DNA of 64,000 nt from Thiothrix subterranea. Its GTDB lineage: Bacteria; Pseudomonadota; Gammaproteobacteria; Thiotrichales; Thiotrichaceae. A program made the position numbers and the translations under genes. The DNA lies in assembly GCF_016772315.1 (NCBI RefSeq), contig NZ_CP053482.1, positions 372,001 to 436,000 on the forward strand, read 5' to 3'. Below are positions 1-10,900 of this stretch, one piece after another. The notes beneath the pieces are model-generated. The model searched no databases. It was not told the DNA's origin and worked only from the letters and a program-made list of their open reading frames with translations. Positions within the stretch are counted from its first letter, which is position 1. Each line of letters opens with the position of its first letter.

Positions 1-850
1 AACGTACCACAATACCGCCGTGTAGCGTGTCGAGGTCAAAGGCGTGCATTGGTTGACCGAGTTCCAGCAACACGTAATTGGTTACGTCAACCGTGGCAGA
101 AATGCTGCGCACACCCGCACGGCGCAATTTTTCCTGCATCCAAATCGGCGTGGCGGCTTGCGGGTTGATATTGCGAATGATCCGCCCGACATAACGCGGG
201 CAAGCATCCGTCGCTGATAATTCAACCGGAAATGTATCAGTATGCTGAACAGTTTGCGCAGGGATTTCCGGCACATTCAGTGGCACATCCATCACCAAGG
301 CAGTTTCGCGTGCCACACCGATCATGCTCATGCAATCGCCACGGTTTGCGGTAATTGCCAGCTCAATTATTTCGTCATCGAGTTTCAAATACTCGCGAAT
401 GTCCATGCCCACGGGCGCATCTTCCGGCAACTCCAGCAAGCCGTCAGATTTGTCAGACATCCCCAATTCGGTCGATGAACACAACATGCCGAACGATTCC
501 ACACCGCGCAGCTTGCCTTTTTTGATCTTTAAATCTGCGCCATCGGGTAATGGCAATACCGCGCCGATCAACGCCAACGGCACTTTGATGCCCGCACGCA
601 CATTGCTTGCACCACAAACGATTTGCAGGATTTCACCACGCCCATTGTCCACTTTGCAGACGCTGAGTTTATCGGCATCAGGGTGTTTTTCACGCTCGAC
701 AACGTGCCCTACCACGATGCTGGTGAAGGCGGTGGCTACTGCATCACGCGCTTCCACTTCGCAGCCCGACATGGTGAGTTTGTCCGCAATTGCATCCAGC
801 GCCAGCGGGGTATCAATCCACTCACGCAGCCATTTTTCACTGACTTTCAT
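1..850 (-). CDS. pheT: Phenylalanine--tRNA ligase beta subunit, N-terminal part
   Basis: Beta subunit of the cytoplasmic PheST synthetase, which charges tRNA-Phe. About 283 N-terminal codons are visible and the reading frame runs off the left window edge. Translation begins MKVSEKWLREW and contains the EMAP/OB-type tRNA-binding region (about residues 40-150, with GHVVERE, HPDADKLSVCKV and VCGASN) followed by the start of the B3/B4 editing region (NRGDCMSMIGVARE). A GGAG stands about 7 nt before the ATG. It lies 13 bp downstream of pheS in the same operon. The truncation is due to the window only. Confidence 0.95.
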   Translation of the reverse strand, partial: MKVSEKWLREWIDTPLALDAIADKLTMSGCEVEARDAVATAFTSIVVGHVVEREKHPDADKLSVCKVDNGRGEILQIVCGASNVRAGIKVPLALIGAVLPLPDGADLKIKKGKLRGVESFGMLCSSTELGMSDKSDGLLELPEDAPVGMDIREYLKLDDEIIELAITANRGDCMSMIGVARETALVMDVPLNVPEIPAQTVQHTDTFPVELSATDACPRYVGRIIRNINPQAATPIWMQEKLRRAGVRSISATVDVTNYVLLELGQPMHAFDLDTLHGGIVVR

Positions 851-863
851 AAGGTTACTCCGC

Positions 864-1958
<1,095 letters not shown>

Positions 1959-2000
1959 TCACCCGTTATACGGGTATTTTTCAGCGCATCTTAATGCAGC

Positions 2001-2360
2001 TTAAGCAGCTAGGGCAGCTTTTGCCTTTTCTGCTACTGCACCGAACGCCGTGATGTCGTGGACTGCCAAATCCGCCAGAACCTTACGGTCAAGGCTAATG
2101 TTAGCTTTCTTCAAACCATTCATCATGCGGCTGTAAGACAGACCGAACAGACGTGCACCGGCATTAATACGCACGATCCACAAAGCGCGGAATTGGCGTT
2201 TTTTCTGACGGCGGTCGCGGAATGCGTATTGACCAGCCTTGATAACTGCTTGATGCGCAACCCGGTAGACCCGGCTTCTGGCACCGTAGTAACCTTTAGC
2301 CAGCTTGAGGATTTTCTTGTGACGGGCATGTGCCGTTACACCACGTTTAACTCTTGCCAT
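2001..2360 (-). CDS. rplT: Large ribosomal subunit protein bL20
   Basis: 119-residue, strongly basic ribosomal protein that binds 23S rRNA early in 50S assembly. The sequence begins [19 protein letters not shown] and continues with [11 protein letters not shown] and the [11 protein letters not shown] block typical of bL20. It lies 17 bp after rpmI in the usual infC-rpmI-rplT order. In relatives L20 represses this operon by binding the mRNA; no such site was examined here. Confidence 0.98.
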   Translation of the reverse strand: MARVKRGVTAHARHKKILKLAKGYYGARSRVYRVAHQAVIKAGQYAFRDRRQKKRQFRALWIVRINAGARLFGLSYSRMMNGLKKANISLDRKVLADLAVHDITAFGAVAEKAKAALAA

Positions 2361-2377
2361 GTTTTAAATCCTCCTGA

Positions 2378-2578
2378 TTATGCGTAGGGCAGCATTTTTT
2401 GCACATTGCCGTGGTCGGCTGCAACAACGAAGTTGTCGCCTGAACGCAAATGACGCTTACGCTTGGTGGATTTCTTGGTCAAGATATGACGCAGATGCGA
2501 TTGCTTGCGTTTAAACAAGCCACTGCCGTTTTTCTTGAAACGTTTAGCCGCAGCACGGCTACTTTTCATCTTAGGCAT
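2378..2578 (-). CDS. rpmI: Large ribosomal subunit protein bL35
   Basis: 66-residue basic protein of the 50S subunit, beginning [20 protein letters not shown]. An upstream in-frame ATG would add 11 residues, but the family start MPKMK has AAGGAGA just before it, so the short form is chosen. It sits between infC and rplT in the conserved order. Confidence 0.97.
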   Translation of the reverse strand: MPKMKSSRAAAKRFKKNGSGLFKRKQSHLRHILTKKSTKRKRHLRSGDNFVVAADHGNVQKMLPYA

Positions 2579-2653
2579 CTTGGTCTCCTTTTCATAAGGT
2601 AGATAAAACATCCTGCAAGAGTGCCTTGCCTTAACAGGATGGTGTTCCGGCGT

Positions 2654-3181
2654 TTAAGCTGCCGGTTTCTTTTTCGCGCCGAGCATCATGACCATTTGGC
2701 GGCCTTCGAGACGTGGGAATTGTTCCACAACGGCGACTTCTTCCAGTTCTTTCTCAACGCGCTTGAGGACATCCATCCCCAGTTCTTTATGAGCCATTTC
2801 ACGGCCTTTAAAGCGCAGGGTGACTTTAACCTTATCGCCCTCTTCCAGAAACTCTTTCAGTTTGCGCAGTTTGATCTGGTAATCGCCTTCATCCGTTGCC
2901 GGACGCATCTTGATTTCTTTGACCTGCACTTGTTTCTGGTTTTTGCGGGCTATCGCGGCTTTTTTGCTTTCATCGAAACGGAATTTGCCGTAATCCATAA
3001 TGCGGCAAACCGGCGGCTTCGCATTGGGTACGATTTCCACCAGATCGAGTTCGGCGTCGTAAGCCATTTCCAGCGCGTCCCGCAGGGAGACAACACCTTG
3101 ATTTTCACCTTCCGCATCAATCAGACGAATTTTCGGAACGTTAATATCGTCATTAATACGGTGTTCTTTTTCGAGAGCGAT
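2654..3181 (-). CDS. infC: Translation initiation factor IF-3, non-AUG start
   Basis: IF-3 binds the 30S subunit and checks initiator tRNA and start-codon pairing. The product is about 175 aa with the N-domain, the basic linker ([13 protein letters not shown]) and the C-domain ([32 protein letters not shown]). No ATG or GTG fits the expected N-terminus ([12 protein letters not shown]). The best start is ATC at 3181, 9 nt after a GAGG and 4 nt after the thrS stop. An ATT at 3190 also exists but abuts the GAGG. Rare AUU/AUC starts on infC are the known basis of IF-3 autoregulation, so the odd start is probably functional. Confidence 0.93.
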   Translation of the reverse strand: MALEKEHRINDDINVPKIRLIDAEGENQGVVSLRDALEMAYDAELDLVEIVPNAKPPVCRIMDYGKFRFDESKKAAIARKNQKQVQVKEIKMRPATDEGDYQIKLRKLKEFLEEGDKVKVTLRFKGREMAHKELGMDVLKRVEKELEEVAVVEQFPRLEGRQMVMMLGAKKKPAA

Positions 3182-3185
3182 AAGT

Positions 3186-5114
3186 TTAATCCTCAGATAG
3201 TGATAAGCGACGTGCAGCAATTTCCGCGTTCAGACGTTGCAAAACTTCCGCCAATGGGAAAGTTCCTAAGTCTTTACCGGAACGAGTGCGCATGGCTACA
3301 GATTGTGTTTCCACTTCGCGGTCTCCGACTACCAACAGGTAGGGGACACGTTGCATCGTGTGTTCACGGATTTTAAAGCCAATTTTTTCATTTCTCAAGT
3401 CTGATACAGCGCGAATACCCGCATCAAGCAATTGCTTGGTGGCATCTTGCACGAAATCGGCTTGTTTGTCCGTGATATTCATCACGACAGCTTGCGTTGG
3501 TGCTAACCAGAGTGGGAAACGCCCTTCATAATGCTCGATCAGAATGCCGGTGAAACGTTCCAATGAACCGAACAATGCGCGATGCAGCATGACCGGACGT
3601 TTGCGGGTATTATCTTCCGCCACGTAAGTCAGGTCAAAGCGCTCTGGTAAGCTCATGTCCACTTGCAATGTACCACACTGCCAATCACGACCGATGGCAT
3701 CACGCAACACAAATTCCAGTTTCGGCCCGTAAAATGCGCCTTCGCCGGGGAACAGCGTGTAGGGCAATTTCATGCTATCGAGGGCATTGCCGAGGGCATG
3801 TTCAAGTATATCCCAGCTTTCATCCGAACCGATGCGGTTTTCTGGGCGAGTCGAGAGTTTGATGTGAACATTTTCAAAGCCAAATTCTTTGTAAATGTCG
3901 AGCACCAACGCCACCACGTCTTTGCACTCTTGCGCCATCTGGTCTTCAGTACAGAAGATGTGCGCATCGTCCTGAGTGAAGTGACGCACACGCATCAGGC
4001 CATGTAATGCGCCGGACGGTTCGTAGCGGTGTACTTTACCGAATTCCGCCATGCGCAATGGTAAATCGCGGTAGCTTTTCAAACCCTGTGAAAACATCAA
4101 CATACCACCGGGGCAGTTCATGGGTTTCAGGGCAAACACGCGCTCATCTTCAGTCGTGGTGGTGAACATATTGTCACGGTAGTTAAACCAGTGACCGGAG
4201 GTTTCCCACAGACTGCGATCCATGACATCGGGGGTATTCACCTCAACGTAACCGGCACGTTGCTGGCGCTGACGCATGTAGCCAATCAAGGCTTGGAACA
4301 CTGTCCAACCTTTCGGATGCCAGAAGACTGCTCCGGGGGCTTGTTCGTCGAAATGGAACAAATCCAGTTGGCGACCGAGTTTACGGTGATCACGCTTTTC
4401 AGCCTCTTCCAACATAGTCAGGTAGGCTTGCAGCTCTTTTTTGTTTGCCCACGCCGTGCCGTAAATGCGTTGCAGCATTTCGTTGTTGGAATTGCCGCGC
4501 CAGTAAGCACCTGCCACTTTCATCACTTTGACGGAGGGGATTTTGCCTGTGCTAGGAACATGGGGGCCACGGCAAAGGTCGATAAAATCGCCTTGACGGT
4601 AGAGGGAGAGCGTTTGGTCGGCGGGAATGCTTTCGATAATTTCCGCTTTGTATTTTTCGCCCATGTTCAGGAAGAAGCTCACGGCTTCATCGCGTGACAG
4701 AGTGCTGCGCTCAACGGGGATGTCTTGCTTGATTAAATCTTGCATCCGCGCATCAATCGCCTGCAAATCTTCGGGCGTGAACGGGCGTGGGGAGGCAAAA
4801 TCGTAGTAAAAGCCGTTTTCGACCGTAGGGCCAATGGTGACTTGTACATCGGGGAATACTTGTTTGACCGCTTGAGCCATCAAGTGCGCGGCGGAATGGC
4901 GGATAATATCCAAGCCTTCGGCATCTTTCGCGGTGATGATACTCAGGGAAACATCGTGGTCAATGACATAGCTGGCATCAACCAATTGATCGTTTACTTT
5001 GCCTGCGAGGGTCGCTTTAGCCAGACCTGCGCCAATATCGGCAGCAACGGCAAGGACAGAAAGAGGGGCATCGTAAGAACGTTGACTTGCATCGGGGAGA
5101 GTAATAATAGGCAT
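3186..5114 (-). CDS. thrS: Threonine--tRNA ligase
   Basis: Class II synthetase (642 aa) that charges tRNA-Thr. Domains in order: TGS (about residues 1-62), HxxxH-containing editing domain ([11 protein letters not shown]), catalytic core with the zinc-binding pattern (MNCPGG cysteine, [19 protein letters not shown], and GTLQVDM near the end), and the anticodon-binding domain from about residue 540. Full length with no visible damage. It is first of the six-gene operon and lies just downstream of tRNA-Val on the same strand. Confidence 0.98.
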   Translation of the reverse strand: MPIITLPDASQRSYDAPLSVLAVAADIGAGLAKATLAGKVNDQLVDASYVIDHDVSLSIITAKDAEGLDIIRHSAAHLMAQAVKQVFPDVQVTIGPTVENGFYYDFASPRPFTPEDLQAIDARMQDLIKQDIPVERSTLSRDEAVSFFLNMGEKYKAEIIESIPADQTLSLYRQGDFIDLCRGPHVPSTGKIPSVKVMKVAGAYWRGNSNNEMLQRIYGTAWANKKELQAYLTMLEEAEKRDHRKLGRQLDLFHFDEQAPGAVFWHPKGWTVFQALIGYMRQRQQRAGYVEVNTPDVMDRSLWETSGHWFNYRDNMFTTTTEDERVFALKPMNCPGGMLMFSQGLKSYRDLPLRMAEFGKVHRYEPSGALHGLMRVRHFTQDDAHIFCTEDQMAQECKDVVALVLDIYKEFGFENVHIKLSTRPENRIGSDESWDILEHALGNALDSMKLPYTLFPGEGAFYGPKLEFVLRDAIGRDWQCGTLQVDMSLPERFDLTYVAEDNTRKRPVMLHRALFGSLERFTGILIEHYEGRFPLWLAPTQAVVMNITDKQADFVQDATKQLLDAGIRAVSDLRNEKIGFKIREHTMQRVPYLLVVGDREVETQSVAMRTRSGKDLGTFPLAEVLQRLNAEIAARRLSLSED

Positions 5115-5176
5115 ATTGTGCTCCAGTGGTGGCCTATACGAGGGGTCACGTGGTTATAGTGGTTGTATACCAAAAA

Positions 5177-5253
5177 TGGTAGGCGTAATTGGACTCGAAC
5201 CAACGACCCCCACCATGTCAAGGTGGTGCTCTAACCAACTGAGCTATACGCCT
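5177..5253 (-). tRNA. tRNA-Val (anticodon GAC), CCA encoded
   Basis: The minus strand folds as a cloverleaf: acceptor AGGCGTA/TACGCCT, D arm GCTC...GAGC, anticodon stem CCACC/GGTGG with loop TTGACAT (anticodon GAC), T arm with TTCGAGT, and 3' ACCA encoded in the DNA. GAC reads GUC and GUU valine codons. Confidence 0.95.
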
Positions 5254-5270
5254 GTCGCTGAAGGGTGCAA

Positions 5271-5298
5271 AGTATAGCGTTATTAAAATGAAACGCAA
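5271..5298 (-). promoter_or_regulatory. Probable sigma-70 promoter of tRNA-Val
   Basis: On the minus strand TTGCGT, a 16-bp AT-rich spacer and TATACT stand 17 bp before the tRNA 5' end. This is close to the sigma-70 consensus and suits a strongly expressed stable RNA. Confidence 0.6.
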
Positions 5299-5348
5299 GA
5301 TTTTTTTGTACTGGCGTGACGGATACACCGTAAAAATCATCAATACCC

Positions 5349-5376
5349 CTTGAAATCCTCCTGCCATCCCCCATCT
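5349..5376 (+). promoter_or_regulatory. Heat-shock (sigma-32) promoter of htpG
   Basis: CTTGAAA, a 13-bp spacer and CCCCATCT match the RpoH consensus (CTTGAAA-N11-16-CCCCATNT). It lies about 40 bp before the htpG start codon. Confidence 0.85.
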
Positions 5377-5417
5377 TGCCGACATCGAAATGTACAAGAT
5401 GTGAGGACGCATACCCC

Positions 5418-7307
5418 ATGACAGCAACAAGCAACAAAGAAAACCTGCAATTTCAAACCGAAGTGAATCAACTGTTACACCTGATGATTCACTCGCTGTA
5501 TTCCAACAAGGAAATTTTCCTGCGCGAATTGGTTTCCAACGGTTCGGATGCCTGCGACAAGCTGCGTTTTGAAGCCATCGGCAACGACAGCCTCTACGAG
5601 AACGACAGCGAATTGCGCGTGGAAGTCGAATTCGACGCACAAGCAGGCACAATCACTGTGCGCGACAACGGCATCGGTATGAACCGCGATGAAGTTGTGA
5701 CCAATATCGGCACGATTGCCAAATCCGGCACGAAAGAATTCTTGAGCAAACTGACCGGCGACGAGAAAAAAGACTCGCACATGATCGGGCAGTTCGGGGT
5801 AGGCTTCTACGCCTCTTTCATCGTTGCCGACAAAGTAACGCTGACCACGCGCCGCGCTGGGGATGCCGCTTCTGAAGGTGTGCGTTGGGAATCCGATGCG
5901 CAATCCGGCTACTCACTGGAACAGGTCGAAAAAGCCACTCGCGGTACAGAAATCGTCCTGCATCTCAAAGAAGACGAAAAACTGCTGGCTGACGGCTGGC
6001 GTTTGCGCAATATCATCCGTCAGTATTCTGACCACATCCCGCTGCCTGTGAACATGCGTAAAACCGAAGCGGGTGAAATCAAGGATGAATGGGAAACCGT
6101 CAACAAAGCCAACGCGTTGTGGACACGCGCCAAATCCGAAGTAAAGGATGAGGAATACCAGGAATTCTACAAACACGTTTCGCACGACTGGGAAGACGCG
6201 CTGGCATGGTCACACAACCGCGTCGAAGGTAAGTACGAATACACGTCTTTGCTGTACCTGCCTTCCAAAGCCCCGTTCGACATGTTCGACCGCGACAACA
6301 CCCACGGCTTGAAGCTCTACGTACAGCGCGTTTTCATCATGGAAGACAAAGAGTTCAAGCTGATGCCACGCTATTTGCGTTTCGTGCGCGGTGTGCTGGA
6401 TTCCAACGACCTGCCGTTGAACGTGTCGCGTGAAATCCTGCAAGGCAATAAAATCATCGAGAACATGAAAAATGCCTCGGTGAAAAAAGTCATTGGTTTG
6501 CTGGAAAACATGATTGCCAACGAGCCAGAAAAATATACGAAATTCTGGAAAGAGTTCGGCAAAGTTCTCAAAGAAGGCCCCGGCGAAGACTTCAGCAACC
6601 GTGAACAAATCGCCAAATTGCTGCGCTTCTCCTCCACGCTGGATGACAGTGCTGAACAAACCGTATCCTTGCCGGACTACATGGCTCGCATGAAGGAAGG
6701 TCAGGACAAAATCTACTACATCACCGCTGACAGCCACACTGCTGCAAAAAATAGCCCGCATCTGGAAGTGTTCCGCAAAAAAGGCATCGAAGTGCTGCTG
6801 TTGTCTGACCGCGTAGACGAATGGTTGGTACAGCATTTGATGGAATTTGAAGGCAAATCACTGCAATCCGTCGCCAAAGGTCAGCTCGACCTGTCCAAAC
6901 TCGAAACCGAGGAAGACAAGAAAGAGCAGGAAAAAGTTGAAGCCGAAGCCAAGAACATGGTCGAGCACATCAAAACGGCATTGGGCGAAAAGGTCGGCGA
7001 CGTGCGCGTTTCGCACCGCTTGACCACTTCACCATCGTGCATCGTGCTGAACGACCACGATATGGCGTTGTACATGCAGCAATTGATGAAACAAGCCGGT
7101 CACGAAATGCCTGACACTAAGCCTGCGCTGGAAATCAACCCAACACATCCGCTGCTGAAACGCATGGAAGCCGAAACCGACGACGAGCGTTTTGGTGAAT
7201 GGTCAAGCATCCTGCTCGATCAAGCGATTCTGGCAGAAGGCGGGCAGTTGGAAGACCCAGCGGGCTTTGTTAACCGTTTGAATAAGCTGATGTTGGCAAT
7301 GGGTTAA
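5418..7307 (+). CDS. htpG: Chaperone HtpG (Hsp90)
   Basis: Cytosolic Hsp90 homologue (629 aa). The N-terminal GHKL ATPase shows E ([16 protein letters not shown]), DNGIGM and [11 protein letters not shown]. The middle domain has the catalytic-arginine region ([11 protein letters not shown]), and the C-terminal dimerisation domain follows. A TTG in frame 42 nt upstream exists, but ATG 5418 has GAGGA 10 nt before it and matches family length. A sigma-32 promoter precedes it and a strong terminator follows, so it is a single-gene heat-shock unit. Confidence 0.97.
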   Translation: MTATSNKENLQFQTEVNQLLHLMIHSLYSNKEIFLRELVSNGSDACDKLRFEAIGNDSLYENDSELRVEVEFDAQAGTITVRDNGIGMNRDEVVTNIGTIAKSGTKEFLSKLTGDEKKDSHMIGQFGVGFYASFIVADKVTLTTRRAGDAASEGVRWESDAQSGYSLEQVEKATRGTEIVLHLKEDEKLLADGWRLRNIIRQYSDHIPLPVNMRKTEAGEIKDEWETVNKANALWTRAKSEVKDEEYQEFYKHVSHDWEDALAWSHNRVEGKYEYTSLLYLPSKAPFDMFDRDNTHGLKLYVQRVFIMEDKEFKLMPRYLRFVRGVLDSNDLPLNVSREILQGNKIIENMKNASVKKVIGLLENMIANEPEKYTKFWKEFGKVLKEGPGEDFSNREQIAKLLRFSSTLDDSAEQTVSLPDYMARMKEGQDKIYYITADSHTAAKNSPHLEVFRKKGIEVLLLSDRVDEWLVQHLMEFEGKSLQSVAKGQLDLSKLETEEDKKEQEKVEAEAKNMVEHIKTALGEKVGDVRVSHRLTTSPSCIVLNDHDMALYMQQLMKQAGHEMPDTKPALEINPTHPLLKRMEAETDDERFGEWSSILLDQAILAEGGQLEDPAGFVNRLNKLMLAMG

Positions 7308-7324
7308 GAAACCCACACTTAGAA

Positions 7325-7352
7325 AAAAGCCTCGGAAACGGGGCTTTTTTTT
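7325..7352 (+). terminator. Rho-independent terminator after htpG
   Basis: AAAAGCCTCG / GAAA loop / CGGGGCTTTT with one G-T pair, ending in eight T. It starts 17 bp after the htpG stop. Confidence 0.92.
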
Positions 7353-7461
7353 GCGCACACGTTATTCAATAAGAAAAATTAATGAATGTCAGCTTAAGCT
7401 ATTCCCATCACGCTGCAAGTTTGCTCTAATAGCGAAAATCCTAATCACATACAAAAAACTA

Positions 7462-7893
7462 ATGAAAACTTGCAAACATCGGCTATGGATAGCACTGGGT
7501 TTATGCCTGAGCTTAACGGGTTGTAACGCCCCCAGCACCAGCGAGAATGAGTGCCCGCCTGTTCCACCCGTCGCAGACAACGCTGCCGTTGACCCATTAC
7601 CAGCACAACTCCAGCAACAACAACTGGCATTAGAAGCTTTGCAAGCCAAGCTGAACGATGCGGAACAACGCTTACAGCAAAACCAGCAACAGCTTGCCGA
7701 AAAAACCCAGCAATTGGATGCGCTGACCCAAGACAGCAATGCCAAGCAAGTTGCCACGACCACCAATACCCTTACCGACTTAGAAGAGCAGTTAGCGCAA
7801 CAACAACAAGAAATCGAACGCTTAAACACCGCGCTGCGCCAAGCGGACGATGCCAAAGCAGCATCAACCCCCAACACCATGCCATCTTACTAA
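7462..7893 (+). CDS. Coiled-coil lipoprotein
   Basis: 143 aa from the ATG at 7462, which begins MKTCKHRLWIALGL. It has a type II signal peptide with lipobox LTGC (cysteine about residue 22), a Pro-rich linker, then a Gln-rich coiled coil (about residues 45-125: LQAKLNDAEQRL, EEQLAQQQQEIERLN). Function is unknown. It is placed 14 bp before the DUF1800 gene, so the two are probably cotranscribed, and the protein may sit in the envelope with it. An in-frame earlier start would bury the signal peptide and is rejected. Confidence 0.75.
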   Translation: MKTCKHRLWIALGLCLSLTGCNAPSTSENECPPVPPVADNAAVDPLPAQLQQQQLALEALQAKLNDAEQRLQQNQQQLAEKTQQLDALTQDSNAKQVATTTNTLTDLEEQLAQQQQEIERLNTALRQADDAKAASTPNTMPSY

Positions 7894-7907
7894 CGCGAGG
7901 GTAAGCC

Positions 7908-10900
7908 ATGACCAACCGCCATTACTTGCACAGGGGATTACTGCTACTCCTGATGCTGCTGACGTGTTTACTGCCCGCTGCCCATGCAGCAGTTGCCCCC
8001 AATCTCACCGTGCAAGTTGTCGATGGCACCAATGCTGATGCTTCCTTAGCGAATTATGAAATCAATGTGCGCGAATTGTTAGCTGACGGCAGCAACGTCT
8101 GGCGCACCAAAGCCAAAACCGATACCAATGGGCAAGTCGCTTTCAGCTTGGATGGTTTAGGCGCAGGTAAGCGCTATGTTTTACAAGCCAAAAGCTCGCG
8201 TGCTAACAAAGCCCGCCAAAGTGCCGTGATCGACACCGCCGGAGCAGTGACATTCCGGGTCGGCTTCCCCCTGCTAAACGTCACCCTATTGGATGCGTTG
8301 ACCCAACAGCCGCTACCTGACATCAGCGTCACGGCTTACAAACAAGAAAACGGCAAAGCCATCTGGCTAGACAATCTGAAAACCAACAGCAGCGGGCTGG
8401 TAATCTTTGAACTCGAAGCACTCAGCCAAGGTATCCCCGTCACTTTGAACGCCAAAGTATTCAACGGCTTTACCGCCACACAAACGTATACCCAAGCAGG
8501 CAATACAAACTTTACACTGGGTGACACGGTTGCAACCCTTGTTGATGGCATTCAAGCCGCATTACCCCCATTAGCCAACTACGGCGTACAAGTTCGGGAA
8601 TTATTAAGCGACGGTAAAACGGCATGGTTTGCCAGTGTTACCACGGATGCGAAAGGGCAATTACGCCTGAATCTGCCGCCCAACCGTCAGTTCCGTCTCG
8701 AAGCCAAAAGCACCTTCAACAACGCTTACAAAGTCAGTCAACCGTTGCAAGCAGGGCAGCAACAGACCTTCCAAGTTGGCACGCCTTTGCTGCAAGCCAC
8801 CCTGAAAGACGCTGTTTCTGGCGCGGTGATTCCATCGGTAAAAGTCACGGCTTACCGCATTAAAGCAGACGGCACGAGTGTTTGGCGCACCGAAACCAGC
8901 ACAGATGCCAACGGTCAAGTGCGTTTCGACCTTCCCGAACTGATGGAGGGTGACAAAGCACAATTATTTACCGCCCCCTACAACGCCTACCGTGCTGCCA
9001 GCCCCATCATAAGCCAACCCGGTGCTATGGAATTCAAGCTCGGTGAAACGCAGGTCAAAGTGATGGATAACACCCAAGCATCTGCCCAACCCTTAGCGAA
9101 TCAAAAAGTAACAATCGCCGAAAAAATGGCGGATGGCAAAGAAGTATGGCGCAGCGAAGCCACCACCGATGCCACAGGTTTATTACGCTTAAGCCTGTTT
9201 GCACAGAATGACAACCGCACCTATGTTCTCAAAGCGAAAAGCCCGTTTAATCAAACATGGAAAACCAGTCAACCTCTGCAACAAGCAGGCGAATATACGT
9301 TTACCGTGGGCAGCCAACCCTTGCCCGTCACTCTCAAAGACCTCAGTAATGGCAACACATTAGCCAATATCCAAATCACTGCATACCGCGTGGTCGCAAA
9401 CGGCAAACTGGAATATATCACCCGCCAAACCACTGATGCCAACGGACGCACCAGCTTTGACCTACCCGAATTAAGCAATGGCGGCACAATCCGCCTGCAA
9501 GCAACCGCCTTCAATAACTTTGGCGCATGGAGCAACGACATCACCAGCAGCACCGCGTTTGCATTCGGCGTGGGCAGTTTGCAAGTCACGGTCAAAGACG
9601 GCACACAAGCAGATGGCGCATTGCTACCCAATCTGGATGTGCATATCCGTGAAAACATGGCAGACGGCACGACCACTTGGTTCAACAAAGCCATTACCGA
9701 CGCACAAGGCAATCTTAAAATCGACCTGCCAGGATTGGATAAAGGTCGCAAGTTTTTCCTGCAAGCCACGCATCCCGTGACCAAGCGTTACAAGAGCAGC
9801 CAAACTATCGACAAAGCAGGCGCGTATACCTTCATGGTCGGCACACGCCTCATGGCAGTAACACTCTACAATGCCATCACCGCTGCCCCGTTAGCCGACA
9901 AAGACGTTACGCTGCAAGAAATACAAGCTGGCAATACAATCACTTGGCCTTACATTTGGCGCAGTTCTGCCAAAACCAATGCCAAGGGCGTTGCGGTCAT
10001 TGATTCCGAATTACTGTCACAAGCAGGCTTGAATTTTGTACTGAGTGTCACGCCTTACAACACGGGCAGAATCATGACCGCACCGTTCCCAGCCCAAACC
10101 TATAGCGTTGACTTTCCAGTGGGTACAACCCCCGTTACCCTCGTTGATCGCGATAACGGCAATGCCATCATGCCCAATCAGCGTATTGATGCTTATGAAA
10201 TTTCCACCGACGGCAAGCTCACATGGCTCAAAAACGGCACGACCGATGCCAACGGACAAGCCATTTTCGACCTAGAAACCCTGCGCAAAGGCACGCGCCA
10301 CGTATTCAAAGCCTACAACCCGTTTGCCAACAAACAGTATCCGTATAGCCGTATTATCACCAGCGCAGGCGCGGTAACATTTGCGGTTGGTCGCGCCGAC
10401 AAAGGTGAATTGGATCTCAAACCACCCGCGCTTGAAATCCTCTCCCCCAGCAAAAACAATGTCGGCAATCTTGGCTTTGAACTCAGTGGAAAATCCAGCG
10501 ATGACAAAGCGCTGGATAAGATTGACATTAACCTCGCAAGTGGCAGCCTCACCTCCACACAAACCGCAACCTTGGATAAAGTCACGGGCAACTGGAAACT
10601 GCCGATTAACAGCAATGCCCTGCAAATCGGACGACCCCTCAACGTCACCGCTACGGCATTTGATGTGACCGGCAATACCACCACTATCACCCGCAGCTAC
10701 CAAGTGCTTGCCGATGAAAATGCCCCCAGCATTACCATCAGTTCGCACCATGCCGATGAAACGGTATTAAAAACCGGCTTCTTGCTGCAAGGCAATGTCA
10801 CCGATGATACCGCTGTCAGCACCGTACAACTCTCGGTTACACAAGATGACGGCAAAACCTTGGTAACACCCAAAAATCTCACGCCAACACCCGCCGGTAA

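Noticed and set aside
5177..5253. tRNA-Val as insertion site of a mobile element
   Set aside because: No repeat of its 3' end is seen and the flanks are ordinary operon and promoter sequence.
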